A DNA stretch of 64,000 nt from UBA6522 sp965237785 (GTDB taxonomy: Bacteria; Pseudomonadota; Gammaproteobacteria; Steroidobacterales; Rariloculaceae), in contig OZ250159.1 of assembly GCA_965237785.1 (NCBI GenBank), forward strand, positions 3,410,001 through 3,474,000, given 5' to 3'. The translations under genes were made by a program, and so were the position numbers. This document shows, piece by piece, positions 43,816 to 52,845 of this stretch (position 1 is its first letter; every line of letters begins with the position of its first letter). A model generated the notes under the pieces. It ran no database searches. It was not told the DNA's origin and worked only from the letters and a program-made list of their open reading frames with translations.

Positions 43816-44562
43816 ATGAACACCAAGGCTGCATCCGCGTGCGTTCTCATCATCGGTAACGAGATTCTCTCGGGCAAGACCCAGGATACCAACCTGCAGT
43901 TCCTCGGCTCCGAACTGGCCGGCAAGGGCATTCCCCTGGCCGAAGCCCGCGTACTGCGGGATGACAAGGCGGCCATCGTTGCCGCCGTGAACGAGTGCCG
44001 CGCACGGCACGACTATGTGTTCACCACCGGAGGAATCGGACCGACGCACGACGACATCACCGCCGAGTGCATCGCCGAAGCCTTCGGCCGCAAGTTGGTG
44101 CTTCACCCTGAAGCCGCTTCCCGTTTGCGCCGGCGCGGTCTTGAACTCAACGCGGCCCGGCTGAAGATGGCCCACGTTCCCGAAGGGGCGAGCCTGATCG
44201 ACAACCCGCTGAGTGGCGCACCGGGTTTCCGCGTCGAGAATGTCTTTGTCATGGCAGGTATCCCCGCGGTCGCCAGGGGCATGTTCGGCACGCTGGACCA
44301 GGAGCTGGACGGCGGCGCGCCGATACACTCCCGCAACGTCGATGTCTTCCTGCCGGAAGGCAACCTCGCGGCACCCCTGAGCGATATAGTCAAAAAGTAC
44401 CCCCAGGTGGAAATCGGCAGCTATCCCTTTTTCCGGGAGCGCCGCTTCGGCGCCAACCTGGTGGTTCGCGGTACCGACGAGGCCATGGTGGAAACGGTCT
44501 TGCGGGAAATCATCGCCACGATGAACGGATTGGGCGGCGAAACCTGCGTCGGCGAGGGTTAA
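43816..44562 (+). CDS. CinA-like/molybdopterin-binding domain protein
   Basis: 248 residues from ATG 43816 (TTG 43804 in frame is less likely). The MoCF fold is clear: CVLIIGNEILSGKTQDTN, VLRDDKAAIVAAVNE and TTGGIGPTHDDITAE, then MAGIPAVARGMF. It corresponds to the N-terminal half of CinA (COG1058), in the short form without the nicotinamide-mononucleotide deamidase domain. The cytoplasmic role is uncertain. Its end overlaps the opposing MFS gene by four bases. Confidence 0.82.
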   Translation: MNTKAASACVLIIGNEILSGKTQDTNLQFLGSELAGKGIPLAEARVLRDDKAAIVAAVNECRARHDYVFTTGGIGPTHDDITAECIAEAFGRKLVLHPEAASRLRRRGLELNAARLKMAHVPEGASLIDNPLSGAPGFRVENVFVMAGIPAVARGMFGTLDQELDGGAPIHSRNVDVFLPEGNLAAPLSDIVKKYPQVEIGSYPFFRERRFGANLVVRGTDEAMVETVLREIIATMNGLGGETCVGEG

Positions 44563-45749
44563 CTCCCGCGTTCGGCCCAGCCCATGGCCCCCAGCGATAC
44601 CAATCCCAGGACGGCGAATCCGCCCACGACGGGCAGCAGCGTGCCGTTGTACAACTGCCCGATCGCCCCGCCCAGCAACATCGACACCAATGTAGTGAAC
44701 GAGCCGATGAGCGCCGCGGCGATGCCGGCGATGTGCCCGAACGGCTCCATGGCCAGCGAGTTGACATTGCTGAATACCGCGCCGAGGCAGAAGAACGCGC
44801 CGGCGCCCCAGATCAGAAACATCCACAGGGGCCTTGGCCCCGACCCTTGCAGGATGATCGCCGCGAATACGGCAGAGATCGCGAACAGCGCTTGCAGGCC
44901 GCGCAGCGAGAGCTTGCGCATGCCATGCTGCATCACCAGTCTCCCATTGACATAGGATGCCGCGGCAAACGCCAGTGACAGCGCCGCAAAGTAGACCGGA
45001 AACAGGGCGCCCACCAGGTACTGTTCCTGGAAGATTTGCTGCACGGAATTCAGATAGCCGATGAATCCGCCGAATACCGTCGCGGCGGCAAAAGTGTACG
45101 CCACGGTGCGGCGATTGCTGCCGACCTCAAGCACTTTCGCGGCAATCGAACCAATCGACAACGGGATGCGCCTTTCCGGCGACAAGGTCTCGGGCTGACG
45201 CAGGGCAAACCACGCCAGGCCGGCCACGGCGAATGCCAGCAGGGCCCCGAATATCGATCGCCAGCCCGCAACCAGCATTACGACTTGCCCGAGCGCAGGC
45301 GCGACGGTAGGTACGATGACGAACACCGCGAATACGAATGACATGATCCTGGCCATCTCGCGGCCGCGGTAGCGGTCGCGGATGAGTGCCAATGTAACGA
45401 TCCGGGGACCCGCGGCGCCAATGCCCTGCAGGACGCGGCCCGCGAGCATGACCGGGTAGCTCCACGCGACCATGGACAGCAGGCAACCGAGTACGAACAA
45501 CCCGAGCCCGATGAACATGCCCGGCTTTCGACCGAAACGGTCGGCCAGCGGCCCATAGGCGATCTGTCCCAAACCAAATCCCAGGAACAGCGCGGAAATC
45601 ACCAATTGGCGGTTGTTCTCACGCTCCACGCCAAGCTCGCCGCCAATCTGCCCGAGGGCCGGCAGCATGGCATCAATCGCCAGTGCGGCCATGGCCATCA
45701 GCATGGCCATCAGCAATGCGAATTCGCGGTCGGAAAGTGCCTTGATCAT
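44559..45749 (-). CDS. MFS drug-resistance transporter, Bcr/CflA type
   Basis: 396 residues with twelve predicted membrane segments. The 2-3 loop reads GPLADRFGRKPGMFIG (MFS signature), and segment 5 has motif C-like FVFAVFVIVPTVAPALGQ. The start (DREFALLMAMLMAMAALAID, then AMLPALGQIG) fits Bcr/CflA exporters, which expel drugs or small metabolites by proton antiport. It lies 16 bases upstream of nothing on its own strand except ubiB's 3' end and is probably separately transcribed. Intact. Confidence 0.88.
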   Translation of the reverse strand: MIKALSDREFALLMAMLMAMAALAIDAMLPALGQIGGELGVERENNRQLVISALFLGFGLGQIAYGPLADRFGRKPGMFIGLGLFVLGCLLSMVAWSYPVMLAGRVLQGIGAAGPRIVTLALIRDRYRGREMARIMSFVFAVFVIVPTVAPALGQVVMLVAGWRSIFGALLAFAVAGLAWFALRQPETLSPERRIPLSIGSIAAKVLEVGSNRRTVAYTFAAATVFGGFIGYLNSVQQIFQEQYLVGALFPVYFAALSLAFAAASYVNGRLVMQHGMRKLSLRGLQALFAISAVFAAIILQGSGPRPLWMFLIWGAGAFFCLGAVFSNVNSLAMEPFGHIAGIAAALIGSFTTLVSMLLGGAIGQLYNGTLLPVVGGFAVLGLVSLGAMGWAERGS

Positions 45750-45765
45750 TCCGTCGCGTCGATCT

Positions 45766-47391
45766 TTATCTGGAGGAACGCAGCATCAGCAGAACGATGC
45801 CCACGCCGGCGGTGGCCCAACCCATCCAGGTCGGCTCCGCCGCGAGCCCCAACCAGAGGACGCCGCAGACGGCCAACGCGGCGCCGATTATCGCCGCTCG
45901 GAAGCTCGACGCGGCTGCGGCGTGCCGCCTCGGTACCGGCGCCCGCGCCGCCGCGTCCGCCAGCGCTCCGGATTCCGCGGCTCCGCGCAGGATCTGCTGG
46001 ATAGTGTCGGGCAGCAACAGCAGGTCCTCCGTAATTCGCGGCCAATTCCTGAGTAACTCCCGCAGATGAGTGCGCGGGTCGGTGCGGTGAGCCATCCACT
46101 TCTCCAGCACCGGCTTGGCGGTGGCCCACAAGTCAAGCTCCGGGTAGAGCTGTCGCCCCAGGCCTTCAATGTTCAACAACGTTTTCTGCAACAGAACCAG
46201 TTGCGGCTGTACTTGCATGTCAAACCGCCGCGCCGTCTCGAACAGGCGCAGCAATACCAGCCCGAAAGAAATATCCTTGAGCGGTTTGTTGAAAATCGGC
46301 TCGCATACCGAACGGATGGCCGCCTCCAGTTCGGTGACGCGCGTGTTCGCCGGGACCCACCCGGAATCCACATGCAGCTTGGCTACGCGGTAGTAGTCGC
46401 GCTTGAAGAAAGCGAGAAAGTTGGCAGCCAGATAGTGTTGATCGCGCGGGCTCAGGGCGCCGACGATACCGAAGTCCACGGCCACGTAGCGCGGCTGATC
46501 CGGATCCGTCACGTCGACGAAAATGTTGCCGGGGTGCATGTCCGCGTGGAAGAAATTGTGCCTGAACACCTGCGTGAAGAAGATTTCCACGCCATTTTCC
46601 GCCAGGTGCCGGATATTGGTTCCGCGAGACTCCAGCGCGGCGATATCACTGACGGGAATTCCGGAAATGCGTTCCATGGTCAGCACATTGGGACGGCAAT
46701 AGGGCCAGTGCACCTCCGGCACGTAGAGCATGCCGGAACCCTCGAAGTTGCGCCGGAGTTGCGCCGCATTGGCCGCCTCGCGCATCAGGTCCAACTCGTT
46801 GATGAGTGTCGTCTCGAACTCGCGCACCACTTCCCTGGGCCTCAACCGCCGCCCTTCGCTCCAATACCGGTCTGCCAGTTCGGCGACCGCATGCAGCACG
46901 GCGAGATCCTGGCGGATGGACTTGTGCACGCCCGGGCGCAAGATTTTTACCACCACGTCCCTGCCGTCGTGGAGTTTCGCCGCATGGACCTGCGCCACCG
47001 AGGCCGCCGCCAAGGGCGCCCGCTCGAACTCCGCAAAGACCTCGTCGGCTGACCGGCCGAAAGCCGCCGCGAGAATCTCCAATGCCTCGGCGGAATCGAA
47101 CGGGGGCACTTGATCCTGCAGCTTGGCGAGTTCGTCGGCGATCGCCACCGGGAGCAGATCACGCCGCGTAGACACCGCCTGGCCGAACTTGACAAAGATG
47201 GGGCCAAGCTCTTCGAGCGCACAGCGAATACGCGCTCCAAGGGGCTCGGCGGGGGAACGGTGCGGCAACAGCCTCCGAATCCAACCGATGGGCCTGAACA
47301 GGTGGGTCGCCCAAACGAATTCCTCAAGCCCATACTTGATCAGCGTGCGCTGAATGGCCAGAAGCCGTCCGAGAAGCCGGAGACGCGGCAT
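45766..47391 (-). CDS. ubiB: UbiB, ABC1/COQ8-type atypical kinase of ubiquinone biosynthesis
   Basis: 541 residues from ATG 47391, five bases after the ubiJ stop. ABC1-family motifs are complete: the KxGQ segment FVKFGQAVSTRRDLLP, AAASVAQVHAA, the lysine in VVVKILRPGV, HADMHPGNIF (catalytic-loop equivalent) and VDFGIVG. Two C-terminal membrane helices (AIIGAALAVCGVLWLGL and WATAGVGIVLLML) anchor it. It is required for aerobic ubiquinone synthesis, probably through ATPase activity that helps extract lipid intermediates. It is last in the ubiE-ubiJ-ubiB run. Confidence 0.94.
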   Translation of the reverse strand: MPRLRLLGRLLAIQRTLIKYGLEEFVWATHLFRPIGWIRRLLPHRSPAEPLGARIRCALEELGPIFVKFGQAVSTRRDLLPVAIADELAKLQDQVPPFDSAEALEILAAAFGRSADEVFAEFERAPLAAASVAQVHAAKLHDGRDVVVKILRPGVHKSIRQDLAVLHAVAELADRYWSEGRRLRPREVVREFETTLINELDLMREAANAAQLRRNFEGSGMLYVPEVHWPYCRPNVLTMERISGIPVSDIAALESRGTNIRHLAENGVEIFFTQVFRHNFFHADMHPGNIFVDVTDPDQPRYVAVDFGIVGALSPRDQHYLAANFLAFFKRDYYRVAKLHVDSGWVPANTRVTELEAAIRSVCEPIFNKPLKDISFGLVLLRLFETARRFDMQVQPQLVLLQKTLLNIEGLGRQLYPELDLWATAKPVLEKWMAHRTDPRTHLRELLRNWPRITEDLLLLPDTIQQILRGAAESGALADAAARAPVPRRHAAAASSFRAAIIGAALAVCGVLWLGLAAEPTWMGWATAGVGIVLLMLRSSR

Positions 47392-47396
47392 GCCGC

Positions 47397-48086
47397 TCAA
47401 TCTTGACGACCCGGCTGGAGCCGGTCGAGACGCTGCCCGGCCCGCTCCACATCGTCCCGGAGTCGCTCCACGTCGCGGCTGAACGCGTTCACCTCCGTAC
47501 GCGGCGGGAGCTGCCGTGCTTCCTCCTGAAGGAATTCGGAGGTGTTCATGGCCAGCGCCGAGCCCGCGCGACGCGACCACGCGTCGGTGCGGCGAGCGAT
47601 GCCGGCGAGTTGATGAGCCGGTATATCGCCGACGAGCCGCGATAGTTCTTCCTCAACATCCGGGCGAGCGTGACGCAACAACTCGGCAAAGGATTCCGCA
47701 GTCTGCGCATCCCCGGAGAGTTCGGCTCCCGAGGCCCTGAACCCAGCCGCGGCGGAAGCACGGATGAGGCCCAGCAGCATCAGGGGTGTCCCTGACACCG
47801 TCGCGGTGGCGTCGGAGTCGGACTCCGCCGGATGCATACTCAGCGAAAGGTGTGTCTCCGATGCCGTGAGCCGCAAGCCGAAATCGAATCCCTCAACCAC
47901 GACTGCGAGACGCTTTCCTTCGAGGCTTGCCAGCAGGTCCCGGGCGCGGGACGACTCCTCGATGTGGCGATTGAGTACGGACTCGAGTGCGAACGCCGTC
48001 CCGGACCCTGTCGCCACCGCATCGATGGTTGTGGAGGACCAGCGGTACAGCAGTCGGACCAATGCGACGAGCGATTCGGAGGTCAT
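47397..48086 (-). CDS. ubiJ: UbiJ, ubiquinone biosynthesis accessory factor (SCP2 domain)
   Basis: 229 residues from ATG 48086, seven bases after the ubiE stop. An N-terminal SCP2 lipid-binding fold (LVALVRLLYRWSSTTIDAVA, FALESVLNRHIEESS, GKRLAVVVEGFDF, then GTPLMLLGLI) is followed by a C-terminal coiled coil (EVNAFSRDVERLRDDVERAG). UbiJ binds ubiquinone intermediates and, with UbiK, scaffolds the Ubi metabolon in the cytoplasm. Position between ubiE and ubiB is diagnostic. Confidence 0.9.
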   Translation of the reverse strand: MTSESLVALVRLLYRWSSTTIDAVATGSGTAFALESVLNRHIEESSRARDLLASLEGKRLAVVVEGFDFGLRLTASETHLSLSMHPAESDSDATATVSGTPLMLLGLIRASAAAGFRASGAELSGDAQTAESFAELLRHARPDVEEELSRLVGDIPAHQLAGIARRTDAWSRRAGSALAMNTSEFLQEEARQLPPRTEVNAFSRDVERLRDDVERAGQRLDRLQPGRQD

Positions 48087-48093
48087 GTCCGGC

Positions 48094-48858
48094 CTATAAC
48101 CGAAATCCCATATGCAGGGACACGATGCCGCCGGAGAGATTGTAGTACTCGCAACGCTCAAATCCCTGCCCGGACATCATCGCCTTCAGCGTCTCCTGAT
48201 CCGGGTGAACGCGTATGGATTCCGCCAGGTAGCGGTAACTGTCCGCGTCATCAACCACGAGCTGCCCGAGCCGGGGAAGAATTCGCATGCAGTAAAATTC
48301 GTATGCCGCGTCCAGCCATGCGAGCGCCGGCCTGGAGAATTCCAGTACCAGCAGCCGGCCGCCGGGTTTGAGCACTCGGTACATTTCCGCCAGCGCCGCG
48401 ACCTTGTCGGTGACGTTGCGCAGGCCGAAACCGATGCTCACGCAATCGAATGCCGACCCCGCCAGCGGCAATTGTTCAGCATTGGCTTGAACGTAGTGAA
48501 TATTGGCCACCAGGCCGGCATCGATAAGCCGTTCGCGCCCGCGGTCCAGCATTCGGGAATTGATGTCGGTCACCACGACGCGTCCCGACGAGCCCACCTG
48601 ACGCGCCAGCCCCTCGCTGAGATCCCCGCTCCCGGCCGCCACGTCAAGCGCGGACCGGCCACCTCGCAACCCGGTCCGGGACAGCGCGAACCGTTTCCAG
48701 ACACGGTGGAGTCCCGCCGACATGAGATCGTTCATCAGATCGTATCGATCGGCCACCGAATCGAATACGCCGCGCACCCGGCGCTGTTTCTCGCCACGGG
48801 AGACGCGGTCGAAGCCAAAGTCGACGAACTCCTCGGTGTTATGTCCGCTCGCCGTCAT
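48094..48858 (-). CDS. ubiE: UbiE, ubiquinone/menaquinone C-methyltransferase
   Basis: 254 residues from ATG 48858. The UbiE signatures are present: VFDSVADRYDLMNDLMSAGL, the SAM-binding LDVAAGSGDLSEGLAR, FDCVSIGFGLRNV and LKPGGRLLVLEFSRP. It methylates the ring carbon during ubiquinone (and, where present, menaquinone) synthesis. It starts the ubiE-ubiJ-ubiB run and follows the DUF971 gene by 13 bases, so all of these may share a transcript with hslVU. Confidence 0.95.
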   Translation of the reverse strand: MTASGHNTEEFVDFGFDRVSRGEKQRRVRGVFDSVADRYDLMNDLMSAGLHRVWKRFALSRTGLRGGRSALDVAAGSGDLSEGLARQVGSSGRVVVTDINSRMLDRGRERLIDAGLVANIHYVQANAEQLPLAGSAFDCVSIGFGLRNVTDKVAALAEMYRVLKPGGRLLVLEFSRPALAWLDAAYEFYCMRILPRLGQLVVDDADSYRYLAESIRVHPDQETLKAMMSGQGFERCEYYNLSGGIVSLHMGFRL

Positions 48859-48871
48859 TTTCGACCGCCGC

Positions 48872-49228
48872 TCAACGGTGTCCCGCCTCCCGCAAACGTT
48901 CCCGGTAGCGCTGCCAGTTGGCTTCGTAGTCCCTGCCCAAGCGATACAGTATAGGCCAGGTATAAAGCCCGGTATCGTGGCCGTCGTCGAAGACCAACCT
49001 GACAGCGTAGCGCCCAACCGGCTCGACCCGGTCGATATTCACCTGCTCCTTGCCGACCACTAGCACACCTTCACCTCCACTGTGCCCCTGGACCTCTGCC
49101 GATGGCGAGTGAACCCGGAGATATTCGACGGGTAACTCAAAACACTCGCCGTCGGAGAACTGCACCTGCAGTTCGCGCGAGCGAACCCGCAACTTCAGGC
49201 TGATTGGGTAGGGGCCGGTTTCGGTCAT
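48872..49228 (-). CDS. DUF971 (gamma-butyrobetaine-hydroxylase N-terminal-like) protein
   Basis: 118 residues. LKLRVRSRELQVQFSDGECF, LPVEYLRVHSPSAEVQGH, VEPVGRYAVRLVFDDGHDTG and LYTWPILYRLG are the DUF971 signature. Free-standing DUF971 proteins are regularly encoded between hslU and ubiE in gammaproteobacteria and are linked to iron-sulfur metabolism. Here it keeps that exact place. The start is ATG 49228. Confidence 0.9.
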   Translation of the reverse strand: MTETGPYPISLKLRVRSRELQVQFSDGECFELPVEYLRVHSPSAEVQGHSGGEGVLVVGKEQVNIDRVEPVGRYAVRLVFDDGHDTGLYTWPILYRLGRDYEANWQRYRERLREAGHR

Positions 49229-49246
49229 GTGGCTGGACTCGCGAGG

Positions 49247-50551
49247 CTAGAGTATGTAGCGACTCAGATCCTCGTCCTGAACGAGCTGGCCCAAGTGTTC
49301 GTTGACGTAATTTTCGTCCACCGTCATCGTTTGCCCGCCCCGGTCGGCGGCCTCGAACGAGATCGACTCCAGCAGCCGTTCCATGACGGTGTGCAACCGC
49401 CGCGCGCCGATGTTCTCGGTACGCTCATTGACGTGGAAAGCAACTTCGGCGATACGCTTGATGCCTGAAGGGCGGAACGTCAGGCCGACGCGCTCCGTGG
49501 CCATCAGCGCCGAGTACTGTTCCGTCAGCGACGCATCGGGTTCGGTCAGGATGCGCACGAAATCATCCGCATCCAGCGCGTCCAACTCTACCCTGATCGG
49601 GAAACGCCCCTGCAATTCCGGAATGAGATCCGATGGTTTTGCCACGTTGAATGCGCCCGAGGCGATGAACAGGATGTGATCGGTGCGGATCATGCCGTAG
49701 CGCGTGCTGACGGTGCATCCTTCAACCAGAGGCAGCAGATCCCGCTGCACGCCCTCTCTCGAGACATCGGCGCCCAAGGTATCCGAACGGCGGGCCACCT
49801 TGTCGATTTCATCCAGGAATACGATGCCGTTCTGCTCCACCGCCCTGAGCGCGTTCAGCTTGATCTCTTCATCGTTGATCATCTTGGCGGCTTCCTCGTC
49901 GGTCAGCATCCGTAGCGCCTCGCGCACCTTGAGTTTTCGCGCATGGCGGCGTCCGCTGGAAACGCTCTGGAACAGGTTTTGCAGCTGGCTGGTCATATCC
50001 TCCATGCCGGGCGGCGCCATGATCTCCACGCCTACCCGCGGTGCCTGCACTTCGATTTCCACGTCCCGTCGATCCAGTTCCCCCTCGCGCAGCAGCTTTC
50101 TGAAGCGCTGCCGGGTATCGCTATCGCCATCGCTCCCGGAACCGGGCAACAAGGCATCGAGAAGGCGATCCTCCGCGGAGTCCTCGGCGCGGTGGTTCAC
50201 TTTCGCGATTTCGTTCTCCCTGGACATCTTCACGGCCATATCGGCGAGATCGCGAATGATGGAGTCCACCTCGCGGCCGACGTATCCCACCTCGGTGAAC
50301 TTGGTCGCCTCGACCTTGATGAACGGCGCGCGGGCAAGACGCGCCAGGCGCCGTGCGATTTCGGTTTTGCCCACACCCGTGGGTCCGATCATCAGAATGT
50401 TCTTGGGGGTGATCTCGCTACCCAGCGGCTCGCCCACCTGGGCCCGCCGCCAGCGATTGCGAAGCGCAATGGCGACGGCGCGCTTGGCGTCATGCTGGCC
50501 AACAATATGCTTGTCCAGTTCCTGCGCGATTTCTCTGGGGGTCATGGACAT
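49247..50551 (-). CDS. hslU: HslU, ATPase subunit of the HslVU protease
   Basis: 434 residues. Start MTPREIAQELDKHIVGQHDA, Walker A GPTGVGKTE (56-64), the I-domain inserted after EVGYVGREVDSIIRDL, Walker B IVFLDEIDKVA, and the C-terminal EDLSRYIL tail that activates HslV are all present. It unfolds substrates for HslV degradation. The start ATG 50551 is nine bases after the hslV stop. Intact. Confidence 0.96.
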   Translation of the reverse strand: MSMTPREIAQELDKHIVGQHDAKRAVAIALRNRWRRAQVGEPLGSEITPKNILMIGPTGVGKTEIARRLARLARAPFIKVEATKFTEVGYVGREVDSIIRDLADMAVKMSRENEIAKVNHRAEDSAEDRLLDALLPGSGSDGDSDTRQRFRKLLREGELDRRDVEIEVQAPRVGVEIMAPPGMEDMTSQLQNLFQSVSSGRRHARKLKVREALRMLTDEEAAKMINDEEIKLNALRAVEQNGIVFLDEIDKVARRSDTLGADVSREGVQRDLLPLVEGCTVSTRYGMIRTDHILFIASGAFNVAKPSDLIPELQGRFPIRVELDALDADDFVRILTEPDASLTEQYSALMATERVGLTFRPSGIKRIAEVAFHVNERTENIGARRLHTVMERLLESISFEAADRGGQTMTVDENYVNEHLGQLVQDEDLSRYIL

Positions 50552-50559
50552 CGGCGCGG

Positions 50560-51090
50560 CTACAACTCTTCGATGCTGATCGACGCATTAGTGTATACAC
50601 AGATTTCGCCGGCGATGGCGAGCGACTTTTCGACGACGCCGCGCGCGTCCAGATCCGTGTTCTCCAGCAGCGCTTTCGCGGCCGCCTGACAATAAGCCCC
50701 TCCGGAACCGATGGCGAGATAGTCCTCCTCCGGCTCGATCAGGTCCCCGGTCCCGGAGATCAATAGCGATTGCGACGGGTCGGCCACGATCATCAGCGCT
50801 TCCAAACGCCGCAGGAGACGGTCCGTGCGCCAGTCCTTGGCAAGCTCGATGGCCGCACGGGTGAGATTGCCGTACTGGTCGAGTTTCTTTTCGAAGTACT
50901 CGAACAGGGTAAAGGCGTCGGCGGTGCCTCCCGCGAAACCTGCCAGCACCTTGTCGTCGTGCAATCGCCGCACCTTGCGGGCATTGCCCTTCATGATCTT
51001 GTCGCCCAGCGTGACCTGGCCGTCGCCGCCCATGGCCACGCGGCCGTTACGGCGAACGCAAATGATGGTTGTTGCGTGGAAATCCTGCAT
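50560..51090 (-). CDS. hslV: HslV, peptidase subunit of the HslVU protease
   Basis: 176 residues from ATG 51090. MQDFHATTIICVRRNG has the threonine pair; cleavage before the first Thr gives the N-terminal nucleophile. GGDGQVTLGDKIMKGNARKV and AGFAGGTADAFTLFE complete the signature. It forms the proteolytic dodecamer capped by HslU. An in-frame upstream start at 51120 would only add an unlikely extension. It lies 3' of xerC and 5' of hslU, the normal order. Confidence 0.95.
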   Translation of the reverse strand: MQDFHATTIICVRRNGRVAMGGDGQVTLGDKIMKGNARKVRRLHDDKVLAGFAGGTADAFTLFEYFEKKLDQYGNLTRAAIELAKDWRTDRLLRRLEALMIVADPSQSLLISGTGDLIEPEEDYLAIGSGGAYCQAAAKALLENTDLDARGVVEKSLAIAGEICVYTNASISIEEL

Positions 51091-51139
51091 ATCGTTCCTC
51101 GGCCCGCCCCGCCAGGCCAATTCGGATCCAACCGCTCAA

Positions 51140-52113
51140 TCAATCGTTTCGATCGTCGCCAGCGGCCGGATCGTGCCGGCGCCTGGCGCGGGGATGAGCC
51201 CTGTCGTATATCTGGGCGAGATGCTGAAAATCAAGGTGCGTATAGATCTGGGTGGTGGAAATGCTGGCGTGGCCCAGGAGTTCCTGGACTGCCCGCAGGT
51301 CGCCGCTCGATTCGAGCATGTGGCTGGCAAAGGAGTGCCTGAGCATGTGCGGATGCACGCCGACCGGCGCGCCCTGGCGCCGCGCCCAGAGCTTGACGCG
51401 CTCCTGCACGGTGCGCGGGGCGATCCGCGAGCCGCGCCGGCTGATAACAGCGCCCGCTCCGCGTTCTTCGCCATCGCACCGCGTACCGCGATCCAGGCTT
51501 GCAGCGCCGCAAGTGCCGGGGCGCCCACCGGGACCACCCGAGTCTTGCTGCCCTTTCCCGTCACTCGTACGGTTCGATCGGCCGCATCCAGATCGCACAG
51601 GTCCAGGCCGGCAAGCTCGGAGAGCCTGAGTCCCGAGGAGTAGAACAGCTCAAGCATGGCTCGGTCCCGAATCGTCAAGGGATCGTCGCTCGCCGCTTCA
51701 TCATTCCCTCGGACACGATCCTCACCGGACGCCACATCGCTGCGCGGCGTCAGCAGGCCCGCCATCTGATCCGCGTCGAGCGTCGCCGGCAATCGCCGCG
51801 CGGGCTTCGGAGCCTGAACGTCGACCGCGGGGTTCGACCGGACGACTTTCCAACGGAGCAGAAAAGCGAAGAAACAGCGCACGGCGGAAAGCCGGCGGGC
51901 CACGCTGCGGGGACTCAGACCACGCCGATGACACTCCGCGGCGAAACGGCGCACCCCGTGGGAATCCATCTCCTCAAGCAAGATGGCATTGCGGCGTGTA
52001 AAGCGGATCAGCGACAGCAGATCGCGCCGGTAAGCGGTCAGGGTGTGGGGCGAGAGCCGCCGTTCGGTTTCAAGATGCCGGATATAGGCATCGATTCGAT
52101 GCTCAGGTTCCAC
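51140..52113 (-). pseudogene. xerC: XerC tyrosine recombinase, frameshifted near codon 220
   Basis: From GTG 52113 the frame reads VEPEHRIDAYIRHLETERRL, a core-binding SAM-like domain, then the catalytic Arg in SSGLRLSEL and Lys in TGKGSKTR. After AMAKNAERALL (about 51446) the homologous sequence moves to another frame: ISRRGSRIAPRTVQERV, then HMLRHSFASHML with the catalytic HxxR, LGHASISTTQIYTH with the last His and Tyr, ending at 51140. The single lost base is most likely in the codon after GCGCTG. Without it the product lacks half the active site. XerC is needed with XerD to resolve chromosome dimers at dif, so a real loss would be surprising. Confidence 0.85.
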
Positions 52114-52816
52114 TGGCCTTCGGCCCACTCTTCGCACCGGGCGAGTCACCGCTGATCATAAGCGCCATGGCGACCACCTCCCCCAACCGACTCAGGTAGT
52201 CCATGCGCTGGCCGGGGTTGAAATAGTCGGGATCCCGGCTCCCGATCACGATGAAGCCGAGTTCCGCACGATCCCCCAGCGGGATCAACGCGGCCGAGTG
52301 CAGTTCCACGTCCCTGTCACCGAATGCAAACGACTTCTGCCGGGATCGAAGCAGCCCGCAACGGGGCCGGCCGGTCTTCAGGAAACTGGCAAAGGACTTG
52401 AGTCCCGGGTCTCGGCGGTCCACCACTTTCAGGAACGGATCGCTGGCGCGGACAGCCCGCGGTGCGGCGAACAGCACCAACACCGCGCATTCCACCGCGA
52501 AATCGTCCTTGAGGCTCGTCTCTATCAGTCTCAGCCGCTGCTCGTTGTTTGCCGGTGCCATCAACGCCATGGCAAGTTGATGGATATTTTCCACCAGCGC
52601 ATGGTTGTCCTTGGCGACGTCAACCAGGTCCCTGAGCTGCGAATCCAGTTCCCCGTTGCGCTTGCGCAGCATCTTGACCTGGCGCTGAACCAGGGAGACA
52701 GCGGCCCGGCCGGGCCGGTGATAGAGATCGAGTTCGAGGAGCGTTCTCGGGTGGCGCTCGAAGAAATTCGGGTGCGTGCGCAGGTAGTCGACGACGTCCT
52801 GCTCCGCCGGCGTCAT
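52103..52816 (-). CDS. DUF484 protein, conserved partner of xerC
   Basis: 237 residues from ATG 52816 (GGAGGAG nine bases upstream; ATG 52849, overlapping the dapF stop, is the alternative). Signature segments: VVDYLRTHPNFFERHPRTLL, a coiled coil (VKMLRKRNGELDSQLRDLVD), then a GAF-like domain (LIPLGDRAELGFIVIGSRDP, YLSRLGEVVAMAL). DUF484 genes sit between dapF and xerC in gammaproteobacteria; the function is not settled. The stop overlaps the xerC start. Confidence 0.92.
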   Translation of the reverse strand: MTPAEQDVVDYLRTHPNFFERHPRTLLELDLYHRPGRAAVSLVQRQVKMLRKRNGELDSQLRDLVDVAKDNHALVENIHQLAMALMAPANNEQRLRLIETSLKDDFAVECAVLVLFAAPRAVRASDPFLKVVDRRDPGLKSFASFLKTGRPRCGLLRSRQKSFAFGDRDVELHSAALIPLGDRAELGFIVIGSRDPDYFNPGQRMDYLSRLGEVVAMALMISGDSPGAKSGPKASGT

Positions 52817-52845
52817 TGCGGCTGCCTCCTCCGACTTGCGCCGTC

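Noticed and set aside
43585..44826. 413-codon minus-strand open frame
   Set aside because: It is antisense to the CinA-like gene, which has clear motifs.
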